Source: Aegilops tauschii subsp. strangulata
Lineage: Eukaryota; Streptophyta; Magnoliopsida; Poales; Poaceae
Assembly: GCF_002575655.3 (NCBI RefSeq)
Contig: NC_053039.3
Span: forward strand, 218,569,622-218,633,621
Direction of reading: 5' to 3'
Length of the DNA stretch: 64,000 nucleotides
This document shows, piece by piece, positions 31,996 to 43,726 of the stretch. A model generated the notes under the pieces. The model ran no database searches. It was given only the letters and a program-made list of their open reading frames with translations, and was not told where the DNA came from. The translations under genes were made by a program, and so were the position numbers. Within the stretch, counting starts at the first letter, position 1. Every line of letters begins with the position of its first letter.

Positions 31996-33456
31996 CATCC
32001 TCCCATAGAAGTAAAAGTAGCTGCACCTATTAAAGTTGAAGAAAAGACTATCACTTATAATGATCCTATTGTTCCTACTGCTTATGTTGAGAAACCACCT
32101 TTTCCTGTTAGGATAAAAGATCATGCTAAAGCTTCAACTGTGGTTCGTAAAAGCAATATTAGAACCTATACACCTCCTGAGCAAGTTAAAGTTGAACCTA
32201 ATATTGCTATTGTTAAAGATCTCTTGTCTGATAATATTGATGGGCATGTTATTCATTTCTGTAATGAAACTGCTAGAATTGCCAAACCTTGTGCTAAAGA
32301 TAGACATATACATGTGGTAGGCATGCCTGTTATTTCTGTTAAAATAGGAGATCATTGTTATCATGGCTTATGTGATATGGGTGCTAGTGCTAGTGCTATA
32401 CCTCATGACTTATACAAAGAAATTATGCATGATATTGCACCTGCTGAGATAGAAGATATTGATGTTACCATTAAGCTTGCCAATAGAGATACCATATCAC
32501 CCATTGGAATTGTTAGAGATGTTGAAGTCTTGTGTGGGAAAACTAAATATCCTGCTGATTTTCTTGTTCTTGCTTCCCCACAAGATAGCTTTTGTCCCAT
32601 TATTTTTGGTAGACCCTTCTTGAACACAGTTAATGCTAAGATAGACTGCGAAAAGGATGTTGTTACTATTGGTCTAGGTGATATGTCTCATGAGTTCAAC
32701 TTTTCTAAATTTCGTAGACAACACCGTGAAGAGGAATTGCCTAGTAAAGATGAAATTATTGGTCTTGCTTCTGTTGTTGTGCCTCCTAGTGATCCTTTAG
32801 AACAATATTTGCTAGACCATGAAAATGATATGTTTATGAATGAAAGAAGGGAAATAGATGAAGTATTCTTTAAACAGGAACCCACCCTGAAACACAACTT
32901 GCCTGTTGAAATCCTAGGGGATCCTCCTCCACCCAAGGGTGATCCCGTATTTGAGCTTAAACTGTTACCTGATACTCTTAAATATGCTTACCTTGATGAG
33001 AAAAAGATATATCCTGTTATTATTAGTGCTAACCTTTCAGAGCATGAAGAAGAGAGATTATTGAAAACTCCGAAGAAGCACCGTGCTGCTATTGGGTATA
33101 CTCTTGATGATCTTAAGGGCATTAGTCCCACTCTATGCCAACACAAAATAAATTTGGAGAAAGATGCCAAACCAGTTCGTGATCACCAACGACGGCTGAA
33201 CCCTAAGATGAAAGAAGGGGTAAGAAAGGAAATACTAAAGCTCCTTGAGGCAGGTATTATTTATCCAGTTGCTGATAGTCAATGGGTAAGTCCTGTCCAT
33301 TGTGTCCCTAAAAAGGGAGGTATCACCGTCGTTCCAAATGATAAAGATGAATTGATCCCACAAAGAATTATTACAGGTTATAGGATGGTAATTGATTTCC
33401 GCAAATTAAATAAGGCTACTAAAAAAGATCATTACCCCTTACCTTTTATCGATTAA
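31996..33456 (+). pseudogene. Athila-type pol part 1: protease and RT N-terminus
   Basis: This is the same frame as gag. The stretch between the TAG and the first ATG at 32140 is open. The aspartic protease motif LCDMGASASAIPHDLY has its catalytic Asp at codon 32374-32376 and is followed by CPIIFGRPFLNTVNAKID. RT begins near codon 33270 (WVSPVHCVPKKGG) and reaches GYRMVIDFRKLNKATKKDHY. TAA at 33454-33456 stops it, but the next codons ([20 protein letters not shown]) continue the RT without a shift. The stop thus reads as a Gln codon changed by one transition. Confidence 0.92.
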
Positions 33457-34653
33457 ATGCTAGAAAGATTATCCAATCATACACATTTTTGCTTTCTAGA
33501 TGGTTATTCTGGTTTCTCTCAAATACCTGTGTCAGCCGATGATCAATCAAAGACCACTTTTACTCGCCCTTTCGGTACTTTTGCTTATAGACGTATGCCT
33601 TTTGGTTTATGTAATGCACCTGCTACCTTTCAAAGATGCATGATGGCTATATTCTCTGACTTTTGTGAAAAGATTTGTGAGGTTTTCATGGACGATTTCT
33701 CCGTTTATGGATCCTCTTTTGATGATTGCTTAAGCAACCTTGATCGAGTTTTGCAGAGATGTGAAGAAACTAATCTTGTCTTGAATTGGGAGAAGTGCCA
33801 CTTTATGGTTAATGAAGGTATTGTCTTGGGGCATAAAATTTCTGAAAGAGGTATTGAAGTTGATAAAGCCAAGGTTGATGCTATTGAAAAGATGCCATGT
33901 CCCAAGGACATCAAAGGTATAAGAAGTTTCCTTGGTCATGCCGGTTTTTATAGGAGGTTCATTAAAGACTTCTCAAAAATTTCTCGGCCTCTGACTAATC
34001 TATTACAAAAAGATATACCATTTGTCTTTGATGATGATTGTGTAGAAGCATTTGAAATACTTAAGAAAGCATTAATTTCTGCACCTATTGTTCAGCCACC
34101 TGATTGGAATTTACCCTTTGAAATTATGTGCGATGCTAGTGATTATGCTGTAGGTGCTGTTCTAGGGCAAAGAGTTGATAAGAAATTAAATGTTATCCAA
34201 TATGCTAGTAAAACTCTAGACAATGCCCAGAGAAATTATGCTACTACTGAAAAAGAATTCTTAGCAGTTGTATTTGCTTGTGATAAGTTCAGACCTTATA
34301 TTGTTGATTCTAAAGTAAATATTCACACTGATCATGCTGCTATTAAATATCTTATGGAAAAGAAAGATGCTAAACCTAGACTTATTAGATGGGTTCTCTT
34401 GCTGCAAGAATTTGATTTGCATATTATTGATAGAAAGGGAGCTGAGAACCCCGTTGCAGACAACTTGTCTAGGTTAGAAAATGTTCTTGATGACCCACTA
34501 CCTATTGATGATAGCTTTCCTGATGAACAATTAAATGTCATAAATGCTTCTCACACCGCTCCATGGTATGCTGATTATGCTAATTACATTGTTGCTAAAT
34601 TTATACCACCTAGTTTCACATCCAGCAAAAGAAAAAGTTTTTCTATGATTTGA
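33457..34653 (+). pseudogene. Athila-type pol part 2: RT palm and RNase H
   Basis: RT motifs are all present: [27 protein letters not shown], and the catalytic box [10 protein letters not shown] (codons 77-80 of this segment, FMDD for the usual YMDD/YVDD). The connection is [20 protein letters not shown]. RNase H has [41 protein letters not shown] and [11 protein letters not shown]. The frame is lost by a one-base deletion near 34617-34622. The next segment continues in another frame. Confidence 0.92.
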
Positions 34654-35900
34654 GACATTACTTTTGGGATGACCCACATCTTTATAAAGAAGGAGTAGAT
34701 GGTGTTATTAGACGTTGTGTACCTGAGCATGAACAGGAACAGATCCTACGCAAGTGTCACTCCGAGGCTTATGGAGGACACCATGCTGGAGATAGAACTG
34801 CACATAAGGTATTGCAATCCGGTTTTTATTGGCCTACTCTCTTCAAGGATGCCCGTAAGTTTGTCCTATCTTGTAATGAATGTCAAAGAACTGGTAATAT
34901 TAGTAGACGTCAAGAAATGCCTATGAATTATTCACTTGTTATTGAACCATTTGATGTTTGGGGCTTTGATTATATGGGACCTTTTCCTGCCTCTAATGGA
35001 TACACACATATTTTAGTTGCTGTTGATTACGTTACTAAGTGGGTAGAAGCTATTCCAACTAGTAGTGCTGATCATAACACTTCTATTAAGATGCTTAAAG
35101 AAGTTATTTTTTCGAGGTTTGGAGTCCCTAGATATTTAATGACTGATGGTGGTTCACATTTTATTCATGATGCTTTTCGTAAAATGCTTGCTAAGTATGA
35201 TGTTAATCATAGAATTGCATCTGCTTATCACCCGCAGTCTAGTGGTCAAGTAGAATTTAGTAATAGAGAACTCAAATTAATTTTGCAAAAGACTGTTAAT
35301 AGATCTAGAAAGAATTGGTCCAAGAAACTTGATGATGCATTATGGGCCTATAGAACTACATATAAAAATCCTATGGGTATGTCTCCGTATAAAATGGTTT
35401 ATGGAAAAGCATGTCACTTACCTCTCGAACTAGAACATAAGGCATATTGGGCCATTAAAGAGCTCAACTATGATTTCAAACTTGCCGGTGAGAAGAGGTT
35501 ATTTGACATTAGCTCACTTGATGAATGGAGAACCCAAGCCTATGAGAATGCCAAGTTGTTTAAAGAAAAAGTTAAAAGATGGCATGACAAAAGAATACAA
35601 AAGCGTGAGTTTAGTGTAGGTGATTATGTATTGCTATACAACTCTCGTCTAAGATTTTTTGCAGGGAAACTTCTCTCTAAATGGGAAGGTCCTTACGTTA
35701 TCGAGGAGGTCTATCGTTCCGGTGCCATAAAAATCAACAACTTCGAAGGCACAAATCCGAAGGTGGTGAACGGTCAAAGAATCAAACATTATATCTCAGG
35801 TAATCCTATAAATGTTGAAACCAATGTTATTGAAACCGTGACCCCGGAGGAATACATAAGGGACACTTTCCGGAACGTTTCAGACTCCGAAAAGGAATAG
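34650..35900 (+). pseudogene. Athila-type pol part 3: integrase
   Basis: Integrase joins element DNA to the chromosome. The zinc region is present (CHSEAYGGHHAGDRTAHKVL, then CNECQR with C75/C78). The catalytic core has Asp107 (WGFDYMGPF), Asp166 (LMTDGGSHF) and Glu202 (SGQVEFSNRE), with 35 residues between the last two, as in functional DDE integrases. The C-terminal part has FSVGDYVLLYNSRLRFFAGK and KWEGPYVIEEVY. The frame is intact to TAG at 35898. It has no independent start and is cut from RNase H by the upstream frameshift. Confidence 0.92.
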
Positions 35901-36226
35901 GTATGTGGTACGGTAAGTAAACCGACTCCAAAACAGTTCTAAAGGCAAATTTTCTCCGTTCTGGAATATTTAGAAAAATAGAAAAATAAGAAGCAGTCTG
36001 GGAAGGACACGAGGGCTCCACGAGGGTGGAGGGCGCGCCCTACCCCCTGGGCACGCCCCTTGCCTCGTGGGCACCTCGTGTGCCCTCCGGACTCCGTTTT
36101 CTTGCACGTTACGTATTTTGGTCGGTAAAAATTCATTATATAATCTCCCGAAGGTTTTGACTCCTGTATCACGCAATTGTCCTTTGTTCTTGTTTCGAGC
36201 TGTTTTTCTGATAGATCTAGATCATC

Positions 36227-36649
36227 ATGACGTCCCCAAGTGCCCCCAAGGACAAGTTCTTCGAGAAGGTCATCAACCCCTACCTTGCAGAGGTGCTGCA
36301 ACACCCTCAAACCATTGAGATGCGTGAGGGGGTCCTGCACATCCGCGATGTTGAGGGACCACGGAGGACCGGAAGCATGGAGGCGAGGCTCGAGGCAATG
36401 GAGCAACAAGTTTTCAAGTGCCAGGAGATGGTGGAGCGTGGACTTGACTCCAATCACATGATGATTGCGGATTTCACCAACAACCACAAGCTGGATGCCA
36501 AGGACATTGGGGAGGCCATCTTCAAGCTTCACGAGAAAATCGAGCACCTCCAAGCCCAAATCTATGACCTGCAAAACCAAAACTATGAGTATGAATATAG
36601 ATTCAAGAGGATGAGTTTGGCTGCAGATTTAAGGATCCCGGAGACTTGA
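36227..36649 (+). CDS. accessory 3' ORF of the Athila-type element, coiled-coil protein
   Basis: The 140-residue ORF lies between integrase and the 3' LTR, where Athila elements often carry an additional ORF. It begins MTSPSAPKDKFFEKVINPYL. The middle and end are heptad-like (MEARLEAMEQQVFKCQEMVE, IFKLHEKIEHLQAQIYDLQN) and predict a coiled coil. No transmembrane segment or signal peptide is evident, so an envelope-like role is not supported. Function unknown. The frame is intact, unlike pol. Confidence 0.6.
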   Translation: MTSPSAPKDKFFEKVINPYLAEVLQHPQTIEMREGVLHIRDVEGPRRTGSMEARLEAMEQQVFKCQEMVERGLDSNHMMIADFTNNHKLDAKDIGEAIFKLHEKIEHLQAQIYDLQNQNYEYEYRFKRMSLAADLRIPET

Positions 36650-38299
36650 TCATCCTTCTATGATGGTGAGCCTATGCCTTGGAAGATGGACGACAAGCCT
36701 ACATCATCAACAACCCCTTCACCAGCAAAGGAGACATAATCACATGGGTATGGGCACTCCCCTTGGCAACTGACAAGCTTGGGGGAGGTGCCCCGGTATC
36801 GTATCACCATCACACTCCTATCTTTACCGTTTTTCTTAGTTCGATCCTTTTAGTAGTATCTTGATCTAGTAGAATAAAGTTTTGGTATGATCTAGTTTTG
36901 AGTTTTGCTTTATGATCCCTCTATGTAATCGAGTCCGTGAGTTATATAATAAAGGTTAGTGTTGAATCAAGAGCTTGATTATTTTGCCATGATCTTGAGT
37001 GAATAAAAGAAAAAGAAAGAAATAAAAAGAGATCATATTGATCTTATGGAGAGTAATGACTTCACATATAAAGAGTATGATGATTAAAAGTTGTTGAGAG
37101 TTGACAAACATAGTTCTGGTCATCGTTGCAATTAATAGGAAGTAATAAAGAAAGAGAGGTTTCACATATAAATATACTATCTTGGACATCTTTTATGATT
37201 GGGGGCACTCATTAAAATATGACATGCTAAAGAGTTGATGTTGGACAAGGAAGACAACGTAATGGGTTATGTTTTCTTATATCTGAGATAAAGTATATTG
37301 TCATGGATCATCCAACATGTTGAGCTTGCCTTTCCCCCTCATGCTAGCCAAATTCTTTGCACCAAGTAGAGATACTACTTGTGCTTCCAAATACCCTTAA
37401 ACCCAGTTTTGCCATGAGAGTCCACCATATCTACCTATGGATTGAGTAAGATCCTTCAAGTAAGTTGTCATCGGTGCAAGCAATAAAAATTGCTCTCTAA
37501 ATATGTATGATTGATTGGTGTGGAGGAAATAAGCTTTATACGATCTTGTGATGTGGAAGAAATAAAAGCGACGGACTGCATAATAAAGGTCTATATCACA
37601 AGTGGCAATATAAAGTGACGTTCTTTCGCATTAAGATTTTGTGCATCCAACCATAAAAGCGCATGGCAACCTCTGCTTCCCTCTGCGAAGGGCCTATCTT
37701 TTATTATTATCTTCTACCTTATGCAAGAGTCATGGTGATCTTCACCTTTCCTTTTTACATTTTATCCTTTGGCAAGCACAGTGTGTTGGAAAGATCCTGA
37801 TATATATATATATATAAAATTGGATATAAGTTGGCATGAACTATTATTGTTGACATTACCCTTGAGGTAAAAGGTTGGGAGGCGAAGCTATAATCCCCTA
37901 TCTTTCTCTGTGTCCGATTAAAACTCCGTAACCACAAGTATTGCGTGAGTGTTAGCAATTGTGAAAGACTAAATGATAGTTGAGTATGTGGACTTGCTAA
38001 AAAGCTCTGACATAGACTCTTTCTGATGTTATGATAAATTGCAATTGCTTCAATGACTAAGATTATAGTTTGTTAGTTCTCAATAAAGTTTCTGATTCAT
38101 ACTTTGCATTGTGAATATATTATTACTTGAGCATAAGAAATCATATGACAATATCCATATATGTTGCTGTTATAAGAATGATCATGATGCCCTCATGTCC
38201 GTATTTTATTTTATCGACACCTCTATCTCTAAACATGTGGACATATTTATCGTTATCGGCTTCCGCTTGAGGACAAGCGAGGTCTAAGCTTGGGGGAGT
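36650..38299 (+). mobile_element. non-coding 3' internal region with polypurine tract
   Basis: No ORF with a known domain. Contains CTTGGGGGAGGTGCCCCGGTATC (36778), which resembles the polypurine tract, a TA microsatellite at about 37800-37816, and ends with AAGCTTGGGGGAGT (38286-38299), the polypurine tract directly before the 3' LTR. Confidence 0.75.
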
Positions 38300-39810
38300 T
38301 GATACGTCCATTTTGCATCATGCTTTTATATCGATATTTATTGCTTTATGGGCTGTTATTACACATTATGTCACAATACTTATGCCTATTCTCTCTTATT
38401 TTACTAGGTTTACATAAGGAGGGAGAATGCCGGCAGCTGGAATTCTGGGCTGGAAAAGGAGCAAATATTAGAGACCTATTCTGCACAACTCCAAAAGTCC
38501 TGAAACTCCACGAAAGTTATTTTTGGTAATAATAAAAATACCGAGCGGAAGAAATACCAGAGGGGGCCCACACCCTGGCCACAAGGGTGGGGGGCGCGCC
38601 CTACCCCCCTGGGCGCGCCCCCTGCCTCGTGGGCCTCCTGTTGGCCCTCCGGTGCCCGTCTTCTGCTATATGAAGTCTTTCGTCCGAAGAAAAATCATAA
38701 GCAAGCTTTCGGGACGAGACTCCGCCGCCACGAGGCGGAACCAATCTAGGGCTCCGGCAGAACTGTTCTGCCGAGGACACTTCCCTCCAGGAGGGGGAAA
38801 TCATCGCCATCGTCATCACCAACGATCCTCTCATCGGGAGGGGGCCAATATCCATCAACATCTTCACCAGCACGATCTCCTCTCAAACCCTATTTCATCT
38901 CTTGTATCCAATTCTTGTCTCTAAGTCTGGGATTGGTACCTGTAGGTTGCTAGTAGTGTTGATTACTCCTTGTAGTTGATGCTAGTTGGTTTATTTGGTG
39001 GAAGATCATATGTTCAGATCCTATATGCATATTAATACTCCTCTGATTATGAACATGAATATGCTTTGTGAGTAGTTACATTTGTTCCTGAGGACATGGG
39101 AGAAGTCTTGCTATTAGTAGTCATGTGAATTTGGTATTCGTTCGATATTTTGATGAGATGTATGTTGTCTCTCCTCTAGTGGTGTTATGTGAACATCGAC
39201 TACATGACACTTCACCATTGTTTGGGCCTAGAGGAAGGCATTGGGAAGTAATAAGTAGATGATGGGTTGCTAGAGTGACAGAAGCTTAAACCCTAGTTTA
39301 TGCGTTGCTTCGTAAGGGGCTGATTTGGATCCACTTGTTTCATGCTATGGTTAGGTTTACCTTAATACTTCTTTTGTAGTTGCGGATGCTTGCAATAGGG
39401 GTTAATCATAAGTGGGATGCTTGTCCAAGTAAGGACAGCACCCAAGCACCGGTCCACCCACATATCAAATTATCAAAGTACCGAACGCGAATCATATGAA
39501 CGTGATGAAAACTAGCTTGACAATAATTCCCATGTGTCCTCGGGAGCGCTTTTCTCTATATAAGAGTTTGTCCAGGCTTGTCCTTTGCTACAAAAAGGAT
39601 TGGGCCACCTTGCTGCACTTTATTTACTTTCGTTACTTGTTGCTCGTTACGAATTATCTTATCACAAAACTATCTGTTACCTACAATTTCAGTGCTTGCA
39701 GAGAATACCTTGCTGAAAACCGCTTATCATTTCCTTCTGCTCCTAGTTGGGTTTGACACTCTTACTTATCAATAGGACTACGATAGATCCCCTATACTTG
39801 TGGGTCATCA
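38300..39810 (+). repeat. 3' LTR of the Athila-type element
   Basis: Starts TGATACGTCCATTTTGCATC and ends GTGGGTCATCA. It aligns with 29534-31055 over its whole length with scattered transitions and a few small indels. Confidence 0.95.
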
Positions 39811-40567
39811 CCTGTCATATAATTCGGCCCGTTGATGCCTCTACTAAGCTTTCGGCCTCTTAAAGGCCCATGATATCAGTGGGCCAACTAAGGCCCGAGA
39901 TATGTTTCGGCCTGGTAATGGCCCGTCATATAATTGGGCCAAAAAGGACCGGTCTACATTTCAACCTGCTGAAGGCCCGTCGACGACTAGTGAAAATTGA
40001 GGCCCAACATGCATTTCAGCCTGCTAAAGGCCCATGGTTTCTTCTAGGCCGTAACAGGCCAGCAAAATATTCAGCCTGTTAATGGCCAAAGATACATGGG
40101 CCCAACTAAGCGCTGGGTCCACTAAAGGCCCAACTAAACTTTGGACCGAGTATAGGCTCGTGTAAGTTGTGGGCCTGTCGCAAAGTGTGAAGGCCCCAAT
40201 GGCCTTTCAGGCCCAAGAAAGTTGCAGGCCGGCCCAATTGTGGCCCGCTAAAAAGCAGGCCCGTTAGAGGCGAATGTTTTGGCCCGGTCGACTACATCAG
40301 ATTTTCTCCATTTTTTCAGATAGCGAATGATGGTAGTAACTAGTAGGAATTAAGAACAAAACTACTCTATACAATAAAGAAACTACGGCATAGTAACTTA
40401 GAATAAACCTACACTATACAATAAAGGATTTATGGTATATTACATCCATTGGGCATCGAAGTTCGCCACCAGTGATCATAAAGCGCAACGAAGAAGCAGA
40501 TTACAAAAACTGGGCACCATTGCAACGTAACAAAATAATACTGAACCAAGACCACTTCCAAGACAGT
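39811..40567. mobile_element. continuation of the CACTA subterminal region
   Basis: After the CCTGT duplication (39811-39815) the GGCCCG/GGCCCA/GGCCTxxTAAxGGCCC motifs resume up to about 40290, as in 29160-29528. This confirms that one transposon was split. From 40300 to 40567 the sequence is AT-rich and likely represents the 3' flank or untranslated region of the following minus-strand unit. Confidence 0.8.
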
Positions 40568-41877
40568 TCAAGAAAGGTTAGCCTTGCGCAGGAACTGCGG
40601 CGCAAGCTGCTGAGCAAGGTTGTGAGACCGGCCTAGTATGTCGGTCATAGCTTCCAGGTGTAGCTGTTTAGCAATGAGGTTCTCATTGGTTTTCTCCGCA
40701 ATCTTTCTTAGAGATAGGACTTCAAGTCGAAGTTGAGTTGCAGAATACCTTTCTGCTAGAACTTGGGACTGAAGAAGTTGAACTGATTCAGACAGCGAAT
40801 TCTGTGAGCTTTTCTGACTACTAGTCTCAAGTAACTTGAACACTGCATCAAGACAAGACTTTGGGGTTGTCTCGCTATCTTCAAGATGTTTTGCCTTCTT
40901 TGCTGCAATATATGTTGGGTTTGTCTCACAGCCTTCAGCAGACTTGTGCATGCCATCAGGCATATCACCCCGAAACAAGCAGAGAGACGACGGGTTTTGC
41001 ACGTATATAAACAAAGATGATAACTGTGCTGTCAATTCCATCCAATTTCAAATTAGAAAATAAAGAGTAAGTTCAAAATATCAATAGCATAATTTGGCAT
41101 TGTTCATAATGCGGGGAGCTTCACCACACTACCGGATTACCTTGTCAACATAACAAGCATAGATGAAGGGCAAAGACAATCATTGTATCTATTTTGGTTA
41201 ATGTGCATGGCATGTTGTTCATATCATCAGCCACATCAGTAAGATAAAACATGAGATGACAAGGTGCAAACGAGGGCTGCTTCACCACACACTGGATTAT
41301 AGATCCACAAAAACAAGCATACATATAGGGAGTATTGAGTAATGTGCATGATATGAATAAGGAATTTGGTTTTACAAGTAAAACTTGGAACTTACGGTTA
41401 TTGCGAACATGCATTTTGATAGAAACAACAAACTAAACAGCAGTTAACAATAGGGAGTATGAGCAAATTAAATAGCAGTTGAGGATGAAGGCTTTAGAAG
41501 GACTGACTTACATTAACACCAGCTTTATAATGCCCTTCTCCATGTCAAGGGAAGGATAACTCAAAAATTTCAGCACATAATCTTCTTCATAAGCATTGCT
41601 TGTACTCTACATTTTGTAGAGAGTAATTATAGATATGATAATACTGGAAGGGATAGAGGATAATGAAGATAAGATGCAAATTGATGCTACATAATCAACT
41701 ACCAATACCTGGAAGTACAAGCATTACATGACAAAATGTACTGACAAGAGCAATGGGCTACGCTTCTGCACTGGCATTGTCTGTGTATTCAAATTTTTAG
41801 TAAATATAGATCTGATATTTTTTAGTAAATGGTGGGCGAGGGAGATAAGATGCAGAATGCTACACAATGAACCAATA

Positions 41878-41954
41878 CCTCTTCCCATAATATAAGAGTG
41901 TTTTGAACACTGGTGTACTGTACAAAATGTTCTTATATTATGGGACGGAGGGAG
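41878..41954. mobile_element. short Stowaway-type MITE (77 bp)
   Basis: The right TIR is TTCTTATATTATGGGACGGA then GGGAG. The left TIR is the decayed inverted match CCTCTTCCCATAATATAAGA. TA flanks at 41876-41877 and 41955-41956. It lies in an intron of unit I. Confidence 0.85.
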
Positions 41955-43726
41955 TAGCTGTTAATGTAAGTACAGTATAGACGACGTTCAGTCCTTACAA
42001 GAGGACTGCGGAGCTAAACCTCTTCAAAAGCATTGGGTTGATTCTAAATTTATGTATGAGTCCATACGGATCTTATAATGTCCACCAAATGGATGATAAC
42101 GAGGCTAACATGTGTAGTGATGCTACATAATCAACCAGCTATGAAAGTAAGTATGGTCATACAAGGCAAGAGGTACTCACAAGAGCAATGCAGTGTGCAG
42201 TATAGTTGCGAGATCTGTGGTCCCTTGAGAATGAATGTTCTTCTGCAAATAGTTTTCATACAAGTGAGACGTTAAGGCACATGCAGAAATGTAGTTCAAA
42301 TTGTGATGTGATATCATAGACAGTACCTTATGCTGCAGACGAGACCAATGTGCAACAAGATTATTCCAGTCGCTGTCTGATAAATGTAGCATCGGAGACT
42401 TTATAGAAATTTCGTTTAGAGGCTTGCCATCAAAGTGCGCTTGCCTTAGGTAGGAACGATACTTCATCAACGAGTGCTTGAAAAGTGCAACCAACCCTTG
42501 CTCATCTTGACAATCCAGTTTGGTCCTCGCCTATTTAAAAGAATGAAATCTTGTGTGTTCTGTCAGCAGAAACATATGTAGTAATTACCATGAATAACAT
42601 TAGTACATTACTTACGCGTAAGTTGCGGAGGAAGACTGGAAATTGTTCCGTGTCTGCGGTATAATCTTTCCATGAAGGAAAGATCCGCACAAAGTTCCTG
42701 ACAACAATATAAGTTTCGTCTTCTAAACTGGGAAGAAATGGAACAGGGGTCCTATTTGCTGCAATTGGATCTCTCTCTCTCATTCGAAAAGGGATTTGGC
42801 AACTGGATTTGGTGTACTCTTTGCTGGAATGGGGGTTTTGCGTCATAGAGCTGGTGCTATGTCAACTGGCATCATCATACTGTTTGCTGCAGTTGGGGTC
42901 TGCTGAGTTGGGGCATCAAAGATGACCAGTGTAGTAGGGCTAGAGTCTGCTAGAGTTGGGGCCGTGTTTTGTGGGTTAGGTGATATTGCAACTACACCTA
43001 ATGGGCTATTTGAATTATCAGGTGTCACTACCTTTTCCAAATACTTTGCTCATGCTCCTCCGTAATCAGCAATCGCCCTCTTCCTTTTGAACGTCTGATA
43101 CACAAGAACAACATTTGAATGGATAAATATGGTATGATGACAGATGGAATATGTACTGAAAATGGATAGGCAGGGCGTATTCACATACACGATGTGTAAA
43201 CTAAGCTAATGGCAGTGCAACAAAGTAGAAGCAATGCAAAACATCAGTTGCAAGATATGTGCGACCAATATAACCTTGGAAAGTTAGAGCAAGCACTTGA
43301 TGGGTGAATAAGATAGGGCATCTGCCTCTAACTCCTCCACTAGGGAGCTACATTGACTTTGGTCTCCCTCTAGCTCAGAATCACTGTTAGGATCATATTC
43401 TGAGCATGAATCTGTAGGTGGAGAGCGTTTGCATTGCATTGCATCCAGACTTGATTTCAGTCCCTTAATGCCAAGTTTGACAGCCATGGCATTGTTTTGC
43501 TTTATTCTTTTCATGCGCGCAAGCTCATAATCATTATGATGCTATTCAGTATCTGAGATTCATGAAAACATAAAAAGTAGTCAGATTATCTATGGAATGC
43601 ATCGCGGATTCAACTCGAAGAGTGTCTCCCTATAAACCCCTGCTTATGCAAAGTTCACCCCCAACCGTGCTGACCAGACCACACACAGAAATACAAACCT
43701 CTTATGTCTCTATAACAGGCAGACAC

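Larger units (their letters stand above)
29534..39810 (+). mobile_element. full-length Athila-lineage Ty3/gypsy retrotransposon (10.28 kb)
   Basis: The element has two LTRs (1522 and 1511 bp), a tRNA-Asp-type primer-binding site, gag, protease, RT, RNase H and integrase in gypsy order, an extra 3' ORF, a polypurine tract and a CCTGT target duplication. By eye the LTRs differ by about 20 substitutions in the first 530 bases, mostly transitions, plus a few indels, and less often after that. This suggests insertion on the order of a million years ago. Coding capacity is nearly complete but broken by an in-frame TAG (31993), an in-frame TAA (33454) and a one-base frameshift near 34620. It sits in the subterminal region of a CACTA element. 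Confidence 0.95.

Noticed and set aside
35939..36580. 213-codon minus-strand ORF
   Set aside because: Antisense to the accessory coiled-coil ORF of the Athila-type element; no domain of its own.
36227..36649. Envelope-like gene of the Athila-type element
   Set aside because: No signal peptide, transmembrane segment or glycoprotein features; the sequence predicts a coiled coil.
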